64,000 nt of DNA from positions 8,728,001 to 8,792,000 of the forward strand of contig JAEMBT020000005.1 of the NCBI GenBank assembly GCA_018873245.2. Direction: 5' to 3'. Positions 14,001 to 25,497 of this stretch are shown in pieces (within the stretch, counting starts at the first letter, position 1; each line of letters opens with the position of its first letter). The notes under the pieces were generated by a model, which saw only the letters and a program-made list of their open reading frames with translations, was not told where the DNA came from and did not search any database. This DNA comes from Archegozetes longisetosus. Taxonomy: Eukaryota > Arthropoda > Arachnida > Sarcoptiformes > Trhypochthoniidae. The position numbers and the translations under genes are program-made.

Positions 14001-16142
14001 ATATTCGATTTTATTTTACAATTATTGTTAATTGCTCGAGTCTTTTGGCACCAAAAGTATATTCGATGTCGATATACGTAGCATTTCTTACGGAATATTT
14101 TCTTTCGGTAATTTGTATGTCGTAATTGATTCGTTGAGTTAAACTTACTTTTAGTATATTTTGTCAGTCTTTGTTCAATTTTTCGATTCATTCAATGCTC
14201 ACTGCAAAAAAAGTGTTTTCCAGTTCAAATTAATCAAATATTTCAACAATTGTCATGCCTTCAATTCATTTATTAAAGTTTTATTAAACAGTTTATTAAT
14301 TAAACACTGATTTTAGCGAAAGTTGTTTAAATTGGGTGCAAGGTTTCAAAATAGTTTTTGGCTCTCTTCAAGTGCTTTTAAAAGCGCCGAATCAGTACCT
14401 ACTTGATTTTTGGAACAATTTATTCATTTATTTTGTCGACTCTTTGCTCCACTCAATTCCTGATTAAAAAAACGAAAGTACGAACAAATCAATTAATAAA
14501 ATGTTATTTGAATGAGTATCACAAAGAAAGAGCACCAGTTTTTCAACTTTGATGTGACCGCACTCTACCTTACATTCAATTTTCAAGAGAAACAATTCAA
14601 TTATCTTTTGATAGACTAAAAGTTGAACAAAAACACAAACAAATGCAAATACAATTCCGTAGTTTTGACGATATTTTGTCTGAAACAATGAATCGAATGC
14701 TTTAATTGAAAATCGAATTGAAATTTAAAACAAACAGATATTAAACAAGACGTTAATTAATTGAGCCCATCCCTCCGTTTTCTATCTGCGAATACTTTTA
14801 TCTAATGATTATCTGGCGAATCACATCACTGTTTCGTTAATCGCATGACTATTCATTAATAATTAAATAATAGTTGAAAATAAGTTTCAATTCAATTATA
14901 ATTAAATCAATAGTTTGTTAGCAGAACTTCAGTTCGATTTTGATTGACTTCAAAATTGAGTTCCATTGGCGCACAAATCAAATTGACTTCTGATTGGCTG
15001 TCATTCAGCACATGACTCAATGCTATAACGCAATCAAAGCATTTAAAGAGCGTTTTGAGCGCAGTTTTCATTCATTTGATTCATATTTTATAGAATGTCA
15101 ACGAAAGTGAATGAAAAACGTGAGGTCTTTGTTCGAATTGTCATAAAATGAATGCAATTAATTGTGATCCCGATGAAACACTTGAACCGTACTTTGAAAT
15201 CGGTCACCTCAGAAAGAGATAATCTGTTCTGTCATTAAATAATTGTGACGAACAACAAGAACGATTACTTATTTGGAGTGATCTGTGGCTCAAATCAACA
15301 CTATTTGTGGCAAATGTGAATCTTAAGCAATTAAAGACAAACAACTAATCGAAAAATCGACACAAAAGTGCTGACAAGTGGCCATTAATTTAGAAATGAG
15401 CACAACACAAATAAGTGGCTACAGGCCAAAGAATATGAGTGCGCCGCAAGACAGCAATTAGTCAGCATTTAATTGTTTAATCACTTATTCGATGTTTGGA
15501 CGTTTTGAATAAGTAAAAGCTATGGCAAAAATGCCCTCACTTTGTCATAAGTCTGGACTATCATAGGTTAGCGACTGGAAACTGGCTTTAGTTTCATAAT
15601 TTTATCGAAGTGGTAGAGTAGTTCCAGAACCTGACCTCCGGTCATAGGCTTTTTTGGGTGAACCTCAAAAGTGATGGTCGCATACTATTAATACAATCAA
15701 GCTAAATATGAAATTTTCGCTATTAGTCAACTCTCCTTTGCTTATCTATAGGCGGTATGCAATAATTGTGATTACCGTTAACTTCTAGTTTAAACTTCCG
15801 TTACAGAAACTACAACTTTGCAATACTTGACGTTAAATGTAACCAGAATTTAAAGGTTTAGATGTGACAGCAACTTGACCGCTAGTTGGGAACTGTCGAC
15901 ATTTCGCATCGCGATAACTTCTAGTTTCGTAACAAGACTATTGCACACGAATTGACGTCTGTCTCAATTCAATAAATTTGAATCGTATGCAATATTACAG
16001 TTGATAAATATAGACTTCATAATTATATACTTGAACTGTATTTGATGCTATAATCTTTGGCTGGATTTGAACATAAAATGATTGTAGTGTTCAACTCAAA
16101 ATTACTTTAAAGTTTACACATTAGTTGTAATAATCATTATAA
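11098..16142. other. Gene-poor AT-rich region
   Basis: The first 200 bases are NOL4 3' UTR. Beyond this I see no supported gene. Open frames are short and lysine/asparagine/isoleucine-rich, as expected from base composition. A hairpin element lies at 13199-13339. A 17-base sequence, TTTCTAATTAGTTTAAA, is tandemly duplicated at about 13807-13842. Confidence 0.6.
13199..13339. repeat. Hairpin (palindromic) MITE-like element
   Basis: Two inverted arms of about 55 bases (13199-13254 and about 13287-13339) both read TGTAGCCTGTTTTTGAAGAA from the outside. They continue with similarity through AATAGGCCT to ATGCATTAAAA or its variant. The spacer is about 30 bases. No convincing target-site duplication is visible, so the superfamily is unassigned. 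Confidence 0.75.
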
Positions 16143-16150
16143 GAATTATT

Positions 16151-17322
16151 GGTCGATTCCTAGCATTCCGGAATAAGAATGTTCCAATGGTTCCACCCCC
16201 ACGTATAGTATATCGTTGGATTCAGCTCAATGAACTGAGTTCATCGATACCATACTTGACCCAATCACGTGACCCCCTTGACTTTCAATCCCCTATACCT
16301 GCCTCCGTCCGCCCCACCCCCACATATAGTATATCGTTTGAAAGGTCTTGAGGACTAGATCAAATTTGTCTTTGAACATAACTCGCTATCTCATGCGGGA
16401 AAGCCGCTATAGGGCAAAAACTGTATCCCTACCCCATTAATAGATAATAGTGCTCCGCAAGAGTCGAGTCGATTTGAGCGATTTATCATCTGAATCTTGA
16501 ATTCTCAAATAGATTCTTGAATATTCCATGGGTTTCTAGAATGCTCTAATAAATTCTAGAATATTCTATGGGTTTTTAGAATGTTCCAGCAAACTCTAGA
16601 ATATTCCATAGCTTTATAGAATATTACTATTCCAAGTTAATCACGGAAAAAATAGAGCAATATCTAACGCACTATATCTTAAACCGTTTATCATAAATGT
16701 TTCACTGTATTTTATTTCGCTGAAACTCTAGTTGTATTTCATGCTTTAAGAGTTAGATATCACTCTATTTTTTCCGTCCTTAAGCTGGAATAGTAATACT
16801 TTACAAGTTTCTAGAATGCTCTAGAAAGTTCCAGAATTTTGAAATCGCAGAACATTTTTACAGCTCTAAATGAAATGAAATCCCTCAAATCTATTTGAGT
16901 CATACTCGGACTCAACTTGGACTCGACTAGATTGCGTTCGTGTCAAAACTTCTAGAGATTTGAACTCGAAAGTTTGAGTCGATTTGACAAATCGCTCAAA
17001 TCGACTCGACTCTTGCGGAGCACTATTATCTATTAATGGGGTAGGGATACAGTTTTTGCCCTATAGCGGCTTTCCCGCATGAGATAGCGAGTTATGTTCA
17101 AAGACAAACTTGATCTAGTCCTCAAGACCTTTCAAACGATATAATATACGTGGGGGTGGGGCGGGCGGAGGCGGGTATAGGGGGTTGAAGGTCAAGGGGG
17201 TCACGTGATTGGGTCAAGTATGGTATCGATGAACTCAGTTCATTGAGCTGAATCTAATGATATACTATACGTGGGGGTGGAACCATTGGAACATCCTCAT
17301 TCCGGAATGCTAGGAATCGACC
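16151..17322. mobile_element. Non-autonomous palindromic DNA transposon with 8-base target duplication
   Basis: The element is 1172 bases with long terminal inverted repeats that begin GGTCGATTCCTAGCATTCCG at the left and read the same from the right end on the other strand. The arms stay highly similar for about 330 bases, through CCCCCACGTATAGTATATC, a TCACGTGA-type motif and GAGATAGCGAGTTATG. Flanks GAATTATT (16143-16150) and GAATTATT (17323-17330) form an exact 8-base target duplication, as hAT, P and Merlin elements make. The GG terminus is unlike the usual hAT CAG/TAG start. The interior has no transposase, a second inner palindrome (about 16625-16665 with 16752-16795) and repeated TAGAATATTC motifs. 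Confidence 0.85.
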
Positions 17323-17330
17323 GAATTATT

Positions 17331-19607
17331 GTGACCCATTTGTTACTGCTGTCTATACTATTGGACTGACTATCTTTTGTACTATTCTTATCACCCTCTT
17401 CTCGAAATATGTTATCATATATTATAGTCATAGCCGTCTCCTAATTCTCATTTATATGAAGAGTTGCGGTATGTTTTGCAACACGAAGGATGTGAAAAAA
17501 GTCGAAACAAATGTGATTAGTATTGCAAGACATACCAAATAAAGCACAACAAAACAAACATATGTTTATCAAGATTTTTCAAAACATTTTTGTATTATAA
17601 GCCAACAAAATTGATCAAATATTCGATAACAGATTAGCATCGATTGTATTTTCGGCACTGTTATTATTTAATTTGAATTTTTCTAGCGGAAGCCATGACA
17701 GCATAACTCAATCCGGAGCACTTAGCTAGACCTCTCACGAGACCTATTGCCTGCCAGCACCGCGGGAATATGGCTCCGACCTCAATACTAGTCCGTTCCA
17801 GTCCTACCGAAATCTACTTGTTTATTGACTATTACTCTTGATCGGATTCATCGATTGACTGATTTCTTTTATTTCTGAAGGAGGTCTTGGTACTGTATAA
17901 CAGAAGTTTTCAAACTGGCTATTTTGATTTTTAGTTATCCATTCGTCTGATTTAAAAATCGCTAAAAGTGTACGACAAACGAATGATTTGATGGTTTTGT
18001 TATGGTTTGCGGACACTTGATGCACAAAATTTTATACAAAATGAGACAACCGGTCTTCACTCACGAATGACAAACAGAATCGGACGCGAAAAGTAAATTA
18101 CAGGCCAACTAATGTTTTGGCGGGCTATCTGTCTATTGATTTATTGAAAGTTTGTTTTTTGTAACTTTTGATTGCTTTAGCGATTTGTGTGCATTTTTGT
18201 GTCGATTTGTGATTAATTTGTGTGAAAGCTTTGATTGAGTTGACTCGTGCTAACGAATGTGTTCTTTTATACATTTGTTTAGCAAACGTTTGGAGACTTT
18301 CGACTTGAGATCAGTCATTGTATGACTGATTGGAACGATTTCGTGCGCGCCAAATCATTTGTTGACAGACTTCTCGTCTTGAATAATGTTCAACGTGTGA
18401 TCACAGCCACAGTATTGACAACCATACATTCGAAGCAATATTTGCAAGTTAGTCAAACTACTTTTCACCACTTTTATCAACATGTTTGAAACAGGTCTCA
18501 TGAGTTGTATTGCAGCACTTCTACTCTATTCTACTCTAATCATTAATAACTTGATCGAATGAATGCATAAAATTCAATCCAAATGACGGCAGTGCTGAGA
18601 ATACAACTGATGCCAATCTATTATAAAATATTTGATGAATTTTTCCTTTTAGTACAAAAATGTTTTTGGAAAATGATAATAAAGATGTTTTGTTTTGTTG
18701 TGTTTTATTTGGTATGTTTTGCAACACTAAAAGCATTTTGTTCATATGTTTCGTGTTTAAAAGCATGCTTTCATTTAATTGACAATTGATCTGATGACAA
18801 TTGACAGAGTGTCTCATTTTATATTTGGTGCAAAAATTGAATTGAATTGTATTCTGCAATGGAAACAAATGTGTCTGCAATAACATGCGTTGAGGCACAT
18901 TGTAAAGTGTTCAAAAACCAGGGAATACATGTTTTAAGAAATTGATCATACTTAAAGAATATTCTGTTATTCTATTCTATTAATTTTGAATTATGTACAT
19001 TTGTTTGCTTCAAAAGATACTATTAATATAAAGATAGTTTAAAATCTAATACATTAGATGTCACTCATCTTTTGTTAGATAAATAATATCGCGAGTTTTT
19101 CACGAAAGCATAGGTTATAAAAGAGCCTTCTTTTGATAACTCTTCAAACTATTCTTTATTCAGTGAAAACAAAGTATTAATGATTATAGTATTGTACTTA
19201 GAAACAAACTAGTATTAAACAATATTAGAGATATTCAGTAGGAAAAATAGTTCCAGAAATGACTAATGTACGGCGCCACCAAAACCTATGCTTTCTTGAA
19301 AAACTTGCGATATGAAGCATTAGTTTTCAGTTTGCAGCATTAGTATGGCAATTTATACTACTGTAGTGCACAATCAAGTAATTAAGGACATTGTAGTCAA
19401 CTATAACATTATGCACAGTCTGTACAGTATTTTTAACCATACATCAATTGAGAATTGATCGTTCTCCACAACCGCAGTATAGTCATGAGAATCGATTGTA
19501 TTATAAAATACTGTATACAAAATTAAAGGAGATAATGTGGTGAACCAACTCTGTGAGGTAATACATTGTGTACCGCATTTTTGTAAAATCATCAATATCT
19601 GTAACTA
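17331..19607. other. Gene-poor region with an inverted repeat pair
   Basis: I see no supported gene. A segment at about 17467-17596 is present in inverted, diverged form at about 18651-18765; both copies share GTATG, TTTTGCAACAC-like and CCAAATAAA-type blocks. A 55-codon open frame starting at 18322 is unrecognised and has no supporting splice or family evidence. Confidence 0.5.
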
Positions 19608-20518
19608 ATGGTGAATAACAGATTTTCCAATAAACTGAACGAGTATTTCAAAGACAACATCAGACTATCATTTACTGATTATAAAAATGTGATAGTGGTG
19701 ACCAAAGTGGACAAGGCCTACGAATTCAAAAAGAACGTATTTAAAAACGCAGTCCTCATCACGAGCGACAACAAGCGGTTGTCGATTCACTCGTGCAGAA
19801 ATCACTGCTCGAGGAACTGTGTGGAAAGGGAGCCGCTGATATCAGGAGTAGTTCATCGCATACAATAGCGCGAACTGGTGATGGCAAGGTTTATTGTTGG
19901 GGTTGGAACGGATCGGGAGCACTAGGGAATGGAAGGGATTAATGTGAACCAACGCCATACCATGTGAGAGGATTCGATGGCGAGAAGGTGAAAGCTATTG
20001 CTTGTTGTTCTGATCATTCAATGGCATTGACAGAGACGGGAAAGGTCGTCAGTTGGGGTTTCAATAAATATGGTCAGTTTGGGATTGGAGAAGAATGCGA
20101 GTACTGGAACTCACCGAAACGAATCGAAATGAATGGAGTCACTGTTGAGAAAATCTGTTGTGGTTTAGAGAACAGTTTGTTGTCACGTAATGGAGACATT
20201 TACGTCTTAGGTAGAGATAAATACGGAGAACTGGGAATAAGCGTCGATAATCGGAGATTATCCCACATAAGTAGAATATGGGATACACTTTCCAGCCTAT
20301 TTCAATACAGACAACCGAGAACTCACATCGATGATCAGAGACAGTTTACCCCTAAAAAGCTGGTTCATTCGAGTAAATTCACTGACATCGCATCACATTG
20401 GGATTATTACATTTCTGGTGCACAGTCAGAGAATGATTCAAGGTATATTTTGTGGGATCAATGGGGGAGAAATAAGACATGGAAAGCGATAGAAACTTAT
20501 CAAATCACTCGCCAGTGA
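19608..20518 (+). pseudogene. RCC1-repeat (RCC1/BTB-like) protein pseudogene
   Basis: RCC1 repeats build beta-propellers, and arthropod RCC1/BTB proteins often occur as families. The N-terminal part reads in one frame from 19608 (VIVVTKVDKAYEF is typical of an RCC1 blade). Near 19790 the similarity shifts frame and continues with HTIARTGDGKVYCWGWNGSG, a strong RCC1 repeat. A TAA stop then falls within the next blade after LGNGRD (about 19939). The reading continues from 19964 with HSMALTETGKVVSWGFNKYG and a third degenerate blade, ending at 20518 without a recognisable BTB domain. One frameshift, one internal stop and no intron make a functional product unlikely. A processed or otherwise decayed copy of a family member is the simplest reading; the parent gene is not in the window. 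Confidence 0.8.
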
Positions 20519-20556
20519 TGGCATGTGAGCAAGTTTACCGGACTATTGCTTCTAGA

Positions 20557-20615
20557 CGCACACACACACACACACACACGCACACACACACGCACGCACA
20601 CACACACACACACAG
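20557..20615. repeat. (CA)n microsatellite
   Basis: A near-perfect CA run with a few CG substitutions, directly downstream of the RCC1-like pseudogene. Confidence 0.95.
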
Positions 20616-21301
20616 ACACTAGACTTCACGCGTGGCAACTAACGTGTTCTGTCCAACATGCTTTCCATCACTCTCACAGCGTTCTTTTAGCTACAGACCT
20701 CTTAGTTTGAATGGCGATACTTAACGGTTGCCCTCCGAAAAATATACAAGCAATTCGTAAACTTAGGCAGAGCCATGTGCAAAACGTTCTATATCGTTTC
20801 AGGCACACCCCAGCAGTGTCCACACAAGTCCAAACGACTAAAAAACTTATGCGGAAAAGTTATTGGGGTAAAGGACTGCGCAGCCTTAAATAATTGTACA
20901 AATCAAATCAGGCTATAACATTGAGTATGCCATTGACCATGCTATTGACCATTCTGTGCTGTCGAGGCTCAGCAGTCTGGTCAATGCTATGAGGATGATC
21001 CATTGATGGTCATTCTCCGCAACATCCAAGTGCTCGTTCCAACTTTGTTCGATCGTTTCCCTCAGCTTATAGCACATCGCAAGCTATCGCTCAGTCAAAG
21101 ATCACACTGAGCTACTTTTATAGCACTTAGCACTGAGAACAAACCTTGTTCATCTTAGCCTCGGTGCGTACAAAAGTCAACCCAACACTAATTTTAGTAC
21201 AACAGTAAGTTACCCATAACTCAACTTACATTTGCCGATCTTTACACAATATGGCGTACGCTTATACTACCTCCTGTAAGAGTTTTACATGACCACCCAA
21301 T
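20616..21301. other. No recognisable feature
   Basis: A 60-codon open frame at 20711-20893 is present, but it resembles nothing I know and has no supporting context. Nothing else stands out before the dispersed repeat begins. Confidence 0.4.
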
Positions 21302-21661
21302 GATGTCCATACATGACAACTCTTGAAGGAGCGTTTCCCACAAAGGAATGCGTATGCCGTCACTCGGACAGTGCTGGTATAGCATTTCATAGCACAACTA
21401 TTCATTGCTATACTCAACCTATTGCAGACACCTCAGTATGGTATCAAAATCAAATACAAATGATTTCATCATCAAATCTGAGGAGTGAGGGTCAATGGGG
21501 GCTACCATGTGACATGTATTCTGCAGATATGCATTTGACTTATATTTTGATAAAAGTAAAACGATCAAAAATCATGACATCATATTAGTTTTTCAAAATT
21601 TCTATCAATCAGTCATTCCATGAACAAGTTCATGAAAATCGCTTTAATCACAGAACAACTC

Positions 21662-22929
21662 GGTTGGCTTTTACTTTTGTGTGAAGCTGGGGAAACCGTT
21701 ACATATATATATATTTATTATCAGCATGATTTGACAAGCAAAAAAGTCTCAAGCCACACCCACCTCCGCCCACCAAAAAAATTTTTAGCCATACCCACCA
21801 AATTTATCTTAAATTTTTATATAAATGTACTGTTTAAAAATATGCAAGCGGATCCTCAAAATTCCTTCTGTGGGCGGAGTTATAAACGTTCAAAGTTCGA
21901 TTTTTCAAAACTTTGACTGGCTTTTACTTTCCGTAAAGCTGTTGTAGCAATTACATATATATATATTTGTTATCAGCATTACATGACAAATAAAATTCTC
22001 AAGCCACGCCCACCAAAATTTTCTTAAATTTCTATCTAAACATACTATTTAAGAATTTGCAATCGGATTCTCAAAACTCCTTCTGTGGGCGAAGTTATGA
22101 ATTTTCAAAATTTCGATATTCCAATAGTAACTAGGACATCATTTATGTCTAGTTTTTCATGTTTACTTACTTACTATATATCAACACGTGTTTTGATTTC
22201 TTAAATAAGTGTCTTAAATTCTGTTTTCTGTGAAAATTTTGTTATTTGTGATTTTTACTCGCACTGGTTTCACTCTAAGTGTAAGTCTAATTATTTTTTT
22301 TTTGTTGTTTTATTTATTAAGATTTTTAGAAGTTAATTTAATCAAATTTGAGATTTTCAATTCAATTAAGATTATCCAATAATCAAAACATATTATTATG
22401 TTTATCTTTTTGGTAAATCTTGGTAAGAATTTGTTTTCCTTGAATACCTAATAACTTATAGTTCTGTATTTTTCCTAAAAACGAATAGATAGTAAGTAAG
22501 TAAACATGAAAAACTAGACAAAAATCTTAATAAATAAAATAACAAAAAAAAATAATTAGACTTACACTTAGAGTGAAACCAGTGCGAGTAAAAATCACAA
22601 ATAACAAAATTTTCACAGAAAACAGAATTTAAGACACTTATTTAAGAAATCAAAACACGCGTTGATGTATGAAGTAAGTAAACATGAACTAGACATAAAT
22701 CCTGTGGAATATCGAAATTTTGAAAATTCATAAGCCCACAGAAGGAGAGAATCCGATTGCATATTCTCATTTATATAAAAATTTAAGATAAATTTGGTGG
22801 GTATGGCTAAAATTTTGGTGGGCGGAGGTGGGTGTGGCTTGAGACTTTTTTGCTTGTCAAATCATGCTGATAATAAATATATATATATGTAATGGTTTCC
22901 CTAGCTTCACACAAAAGTAAAAGCCAACC
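21662..22929. mobile_element. Palindromic MITE-like element inserted in repeat copy A
   Basis: The element is 1268 bases. The arms are inverted copies starting GGTTGGCTTTTACTTTTGTG and meeting at a central AT-rich spacer near 22290-22550. The left arm carries an internal direct duplication: its first 260 bases recur, diverged, at about 21918-22130. The element is flanked by GAACAACTC at 21653-21661 and 22930-22938. The homologous place in copy B has one GAACAACTC, so the duplicated flank is a genuine 9-base (or 8-base, depending on the exact terminus) target duplication. No transposase is encoded. Confidence 0.85.
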
Positions 22930-23489
22930 GAACAACTCAATAAAAAGTTTTGATACTACTACTTTTTATAATCTAATTCTGTTAGAGTTTTTCATACAAA
23001 TACATCCATAACTTATTAACAAGATGGAGTACAAATTAAAATCGGATTAGCCACTGAACATGACCTAATCTTTTTTTGTATGCCAATAAGATATTATATC
23101 TGAGCTGATACAGGAATCAGTGTTTGAGCTGACAAAAACAATACACTGAAAACACACTTTAATAACCATTTGAGACATTTATGCGACTTCGATAACAAAC
23201 GTTATTCTATGTTAAAAATGAGTTCAATAATTTGGTTGCAAAGCGCTTACGACTGTTCCCACAAAACATCAATTAATCACAAGGTATAAGTGGCATATAT
23301 TTAGTAGATATGCACTTCATTTATAGTGTTTTAAAGCAAAAACAATTGGCCCTTAACTTGAAAATACAAACTCGTGTACAAATTAGAGCTGAGCTATCCT
23401 CTGATCATCACCTAATTTGCTCATTTGCTTTTCAATGTCAATAACACATTATATTTGACACACGAATCAGTGTTCCACTTGACGAGAAC

Positions 23490-23516
23490 AATATTATAAC
23501 AAGTTGTTATAATATC
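23490..23516. repeat. Short near-perfect palindrome
   Basis: The sequence reads ATTATAACAAG followed by TTGTTATAAT, with matching ends, giving a 27-base palindrome inside copy A. Its role is unknown; it may be the relic of an inverted-repeat tip. Confidence 0.7.
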
Positions 23517-23892
23517 AAACTATCATTCAATCTACACCTAAAACATCTTTGGTCTTAGCCATGAAAACTTATCAGTTAAGAAATGATTGCATGCATTGCT
23601 TGGCTAATAAGGCAATAGTATGACCATCAAAGTAAACGTGCATTAGTATTAAGCGTAATCTGCATTATTCTAATCATTTTTCGACTTTAAGCATATCCAC
23701 TTTTGATCCCAATTTGAGCTTTAATTATCAGGAATAAATTTGAGAAAGTGGCACATATTGTGCAGATATGCCTAATGTGTGTTGTTATATTTCACTCATA
23801 CTGTGTTAGGAGCATAACCAACAGTATAGTTCAATATTTATATTGAAAAGTCGCACCAATGTCTTAAATACTTGTTGAAACCTATCCGAAAA

Positions 23893-24303
23893 AGGGGATA
23901 CGGTCAAAATCTCGACAATCAAAATCCCGACAGCTCAGAATTCAAACGTGTAAACTCATATAAAAACAATTTTATTAAAAGTGCATTTCAAATAATAAAT
24001 GAAATAAATATATTCCGTTTAACGGTTAAAATATATTATTAGCGGAAACTAATAACCCCCCACCCAACCCCCCTAAGTTAGTTAGTTATGTGTATATTAA
24101 TAATGTATAATTTTTTATATCAATTAAAAAAATATTAATTATATTATTACAGTCTGAAATTTTAAATTTGAATAGAGGCTAAACAATAATAATTGATTTG
24201 ATTGTCGGAATTTTGACTGTCGGGATTTTAACCTTGTCGGGATTCTGATTGTCGGGATTATGAGCTGTCGGGATTTTGATTGTCGGGATTTCAAACCAGA
24301 CCC
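23893..24303. mobile_element. Short TIR element with TCGGGATT repeats, inserted in copy A
   Basis: The element is 411 bases. Both ends carry inverted repeats of about 45 bases containing ACAATCAAAATCCCGACAGC. The right end holds several direct repeats of TTGTCGGGATT. Flanks TCCGAAAA (23885-23892) and TCCGAAAA (24304-24311) are an 8-base target duplication, and copy B continues across this point without the insert. The termini begin with A/GGGG on the left and end with ACCC on the right, so a 7-base duplication with AGGG...CCCT ends is an equal reading. There is no coding capacity. Confidence 0.8.
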
Positions 24304-24973
24304 TCCGAAAAGTACATGTCATTTCCTGCTATATCAACGGAATAAACCTAAGGCAACAATAAATGCTCAACCTTGTTATGTCGAAGGACTGGATAGTCGG
24401 GCATGAGCGTTAATCACATCAACCAACGGACTCAACAGAATAAAACATCCTATCCTCCCTTCATATTCAACACGAACAGTATAAGGCATCCCTTTGCACA
24501 CTCTACTGAGATAAGCAGATCAAATTATAAGAGCCGAACTATAGAAATGTTCAGGTTAGTCAACAGTCTGAACCGATCAGATTTCACAAATCTCGGGCCT
24601 GTAATGAGAGCTAGATTTGAAATGCTTAGCGCACATGCAGGCATTCAAATGGGTAGTTACGTTACAGCCACAATCGGATAGGTCAATGGTGGTGACCTGC
24701 CATGATTGAGCCTGACCGAGTCTCAACAGATTGTCGTAAGGCTCAATTGGCTGATCAAATGAACTGAACAGCGTATAATCGTTCAATTATGATCTATCCT
24801 TCGGTCTCAGAACAAATCAAGGAAAAAGCAATGTAACACATTAATTAGGCTGCATCTCACTGTAAAAATGTTCTAAAACATTTGAAGATAGCATTAGAAA
24901 CTGGTGGATGGACAGTCATTTTTCAATGTGTCCGTTTCTATGTTGCCGACGTCTGAGCAAAACGATATATATA

Positions 24974-25497
24974 CAGCTCGTTACAAAATTAAACAGACCT
25001 CTTTGAAAGCACCCAGCTCACGTATTTTTCAGTCGATTTTTACGCGGTTCGTTTTGAAATGGACAAAAACTCCCCAGAAATGTCATATTGAATTTTTAAA
25101 AATTTATCTTTATCTTTAGCAGAAAAAAAGTTCTGCTAAAGTTAATCTTAACTTTATTAATCAATAAATTATTTACTAAAGTTAAATATTTTATTGATTT
25201 GGTTGAGTCAATGTCTCGACGATTGGCTGCAGTTCGGGCCGCAAATGGTGGTCACACACGTTATCAGTGGCAAATTACTTTAAATTTAAATAAAAAAAAT
25301 TAATTTTTTAAATTACCAATAGAAATATTCATTTAATTAAATGTAAAATTTTTGTCTGTTGAGATAAATTTGTGAACATTTAATATAACATTTCTGGGGA
25401 GATTTTGTTCATTTTAAAACAAATCTCATGAAAATAGGTTTAAAAATAACTGAGCTGGGTGTATTCAAAGAGGTCTGTTTGATTTTGTAACAAGCTG
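24974..25497. mobile_element. Tc1/mariner-type MITE inserted in copy A
   Basis: The element is 524 bases with inverted repeats of about 130 bases. The left end starts CAGCTCGTTACAAAATTAAA and the right end read inward starts CAGCTTGTTACAAAATCAAA, followed by CAGACCTCTTTGAA on both sides. It is flanked by TA on both sides (24972-24973 and 25498-25499), the Tc1/mariner signature. Copy B runs through this site without the insert. The centre is AT-rich with no transposase. Confidence 0.85.

Noticed and set aside
15155..15230. Short frame MNAINCDPDETLEPYFEIG in the middle of an empty region
   Set aside because: Only 24 codons, no recognisable family and no clear splice partners.
18322..18489. 55-codon open frame starting MTDWNDFVRAKSFVDRLL
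   Set aside because: Composition looks protein-like but there is no homology I recognise, no introns or promoter context, and its length is compatible with chance.
21313..25119. Open frames in repeat copy A with counterparts in copy B (21313-21588, 24403-24681)
   Set aside because: Both copies have stops and shifts in different places and the conserved reading is nucleotide-level; there is no evidence of selection on a protein.
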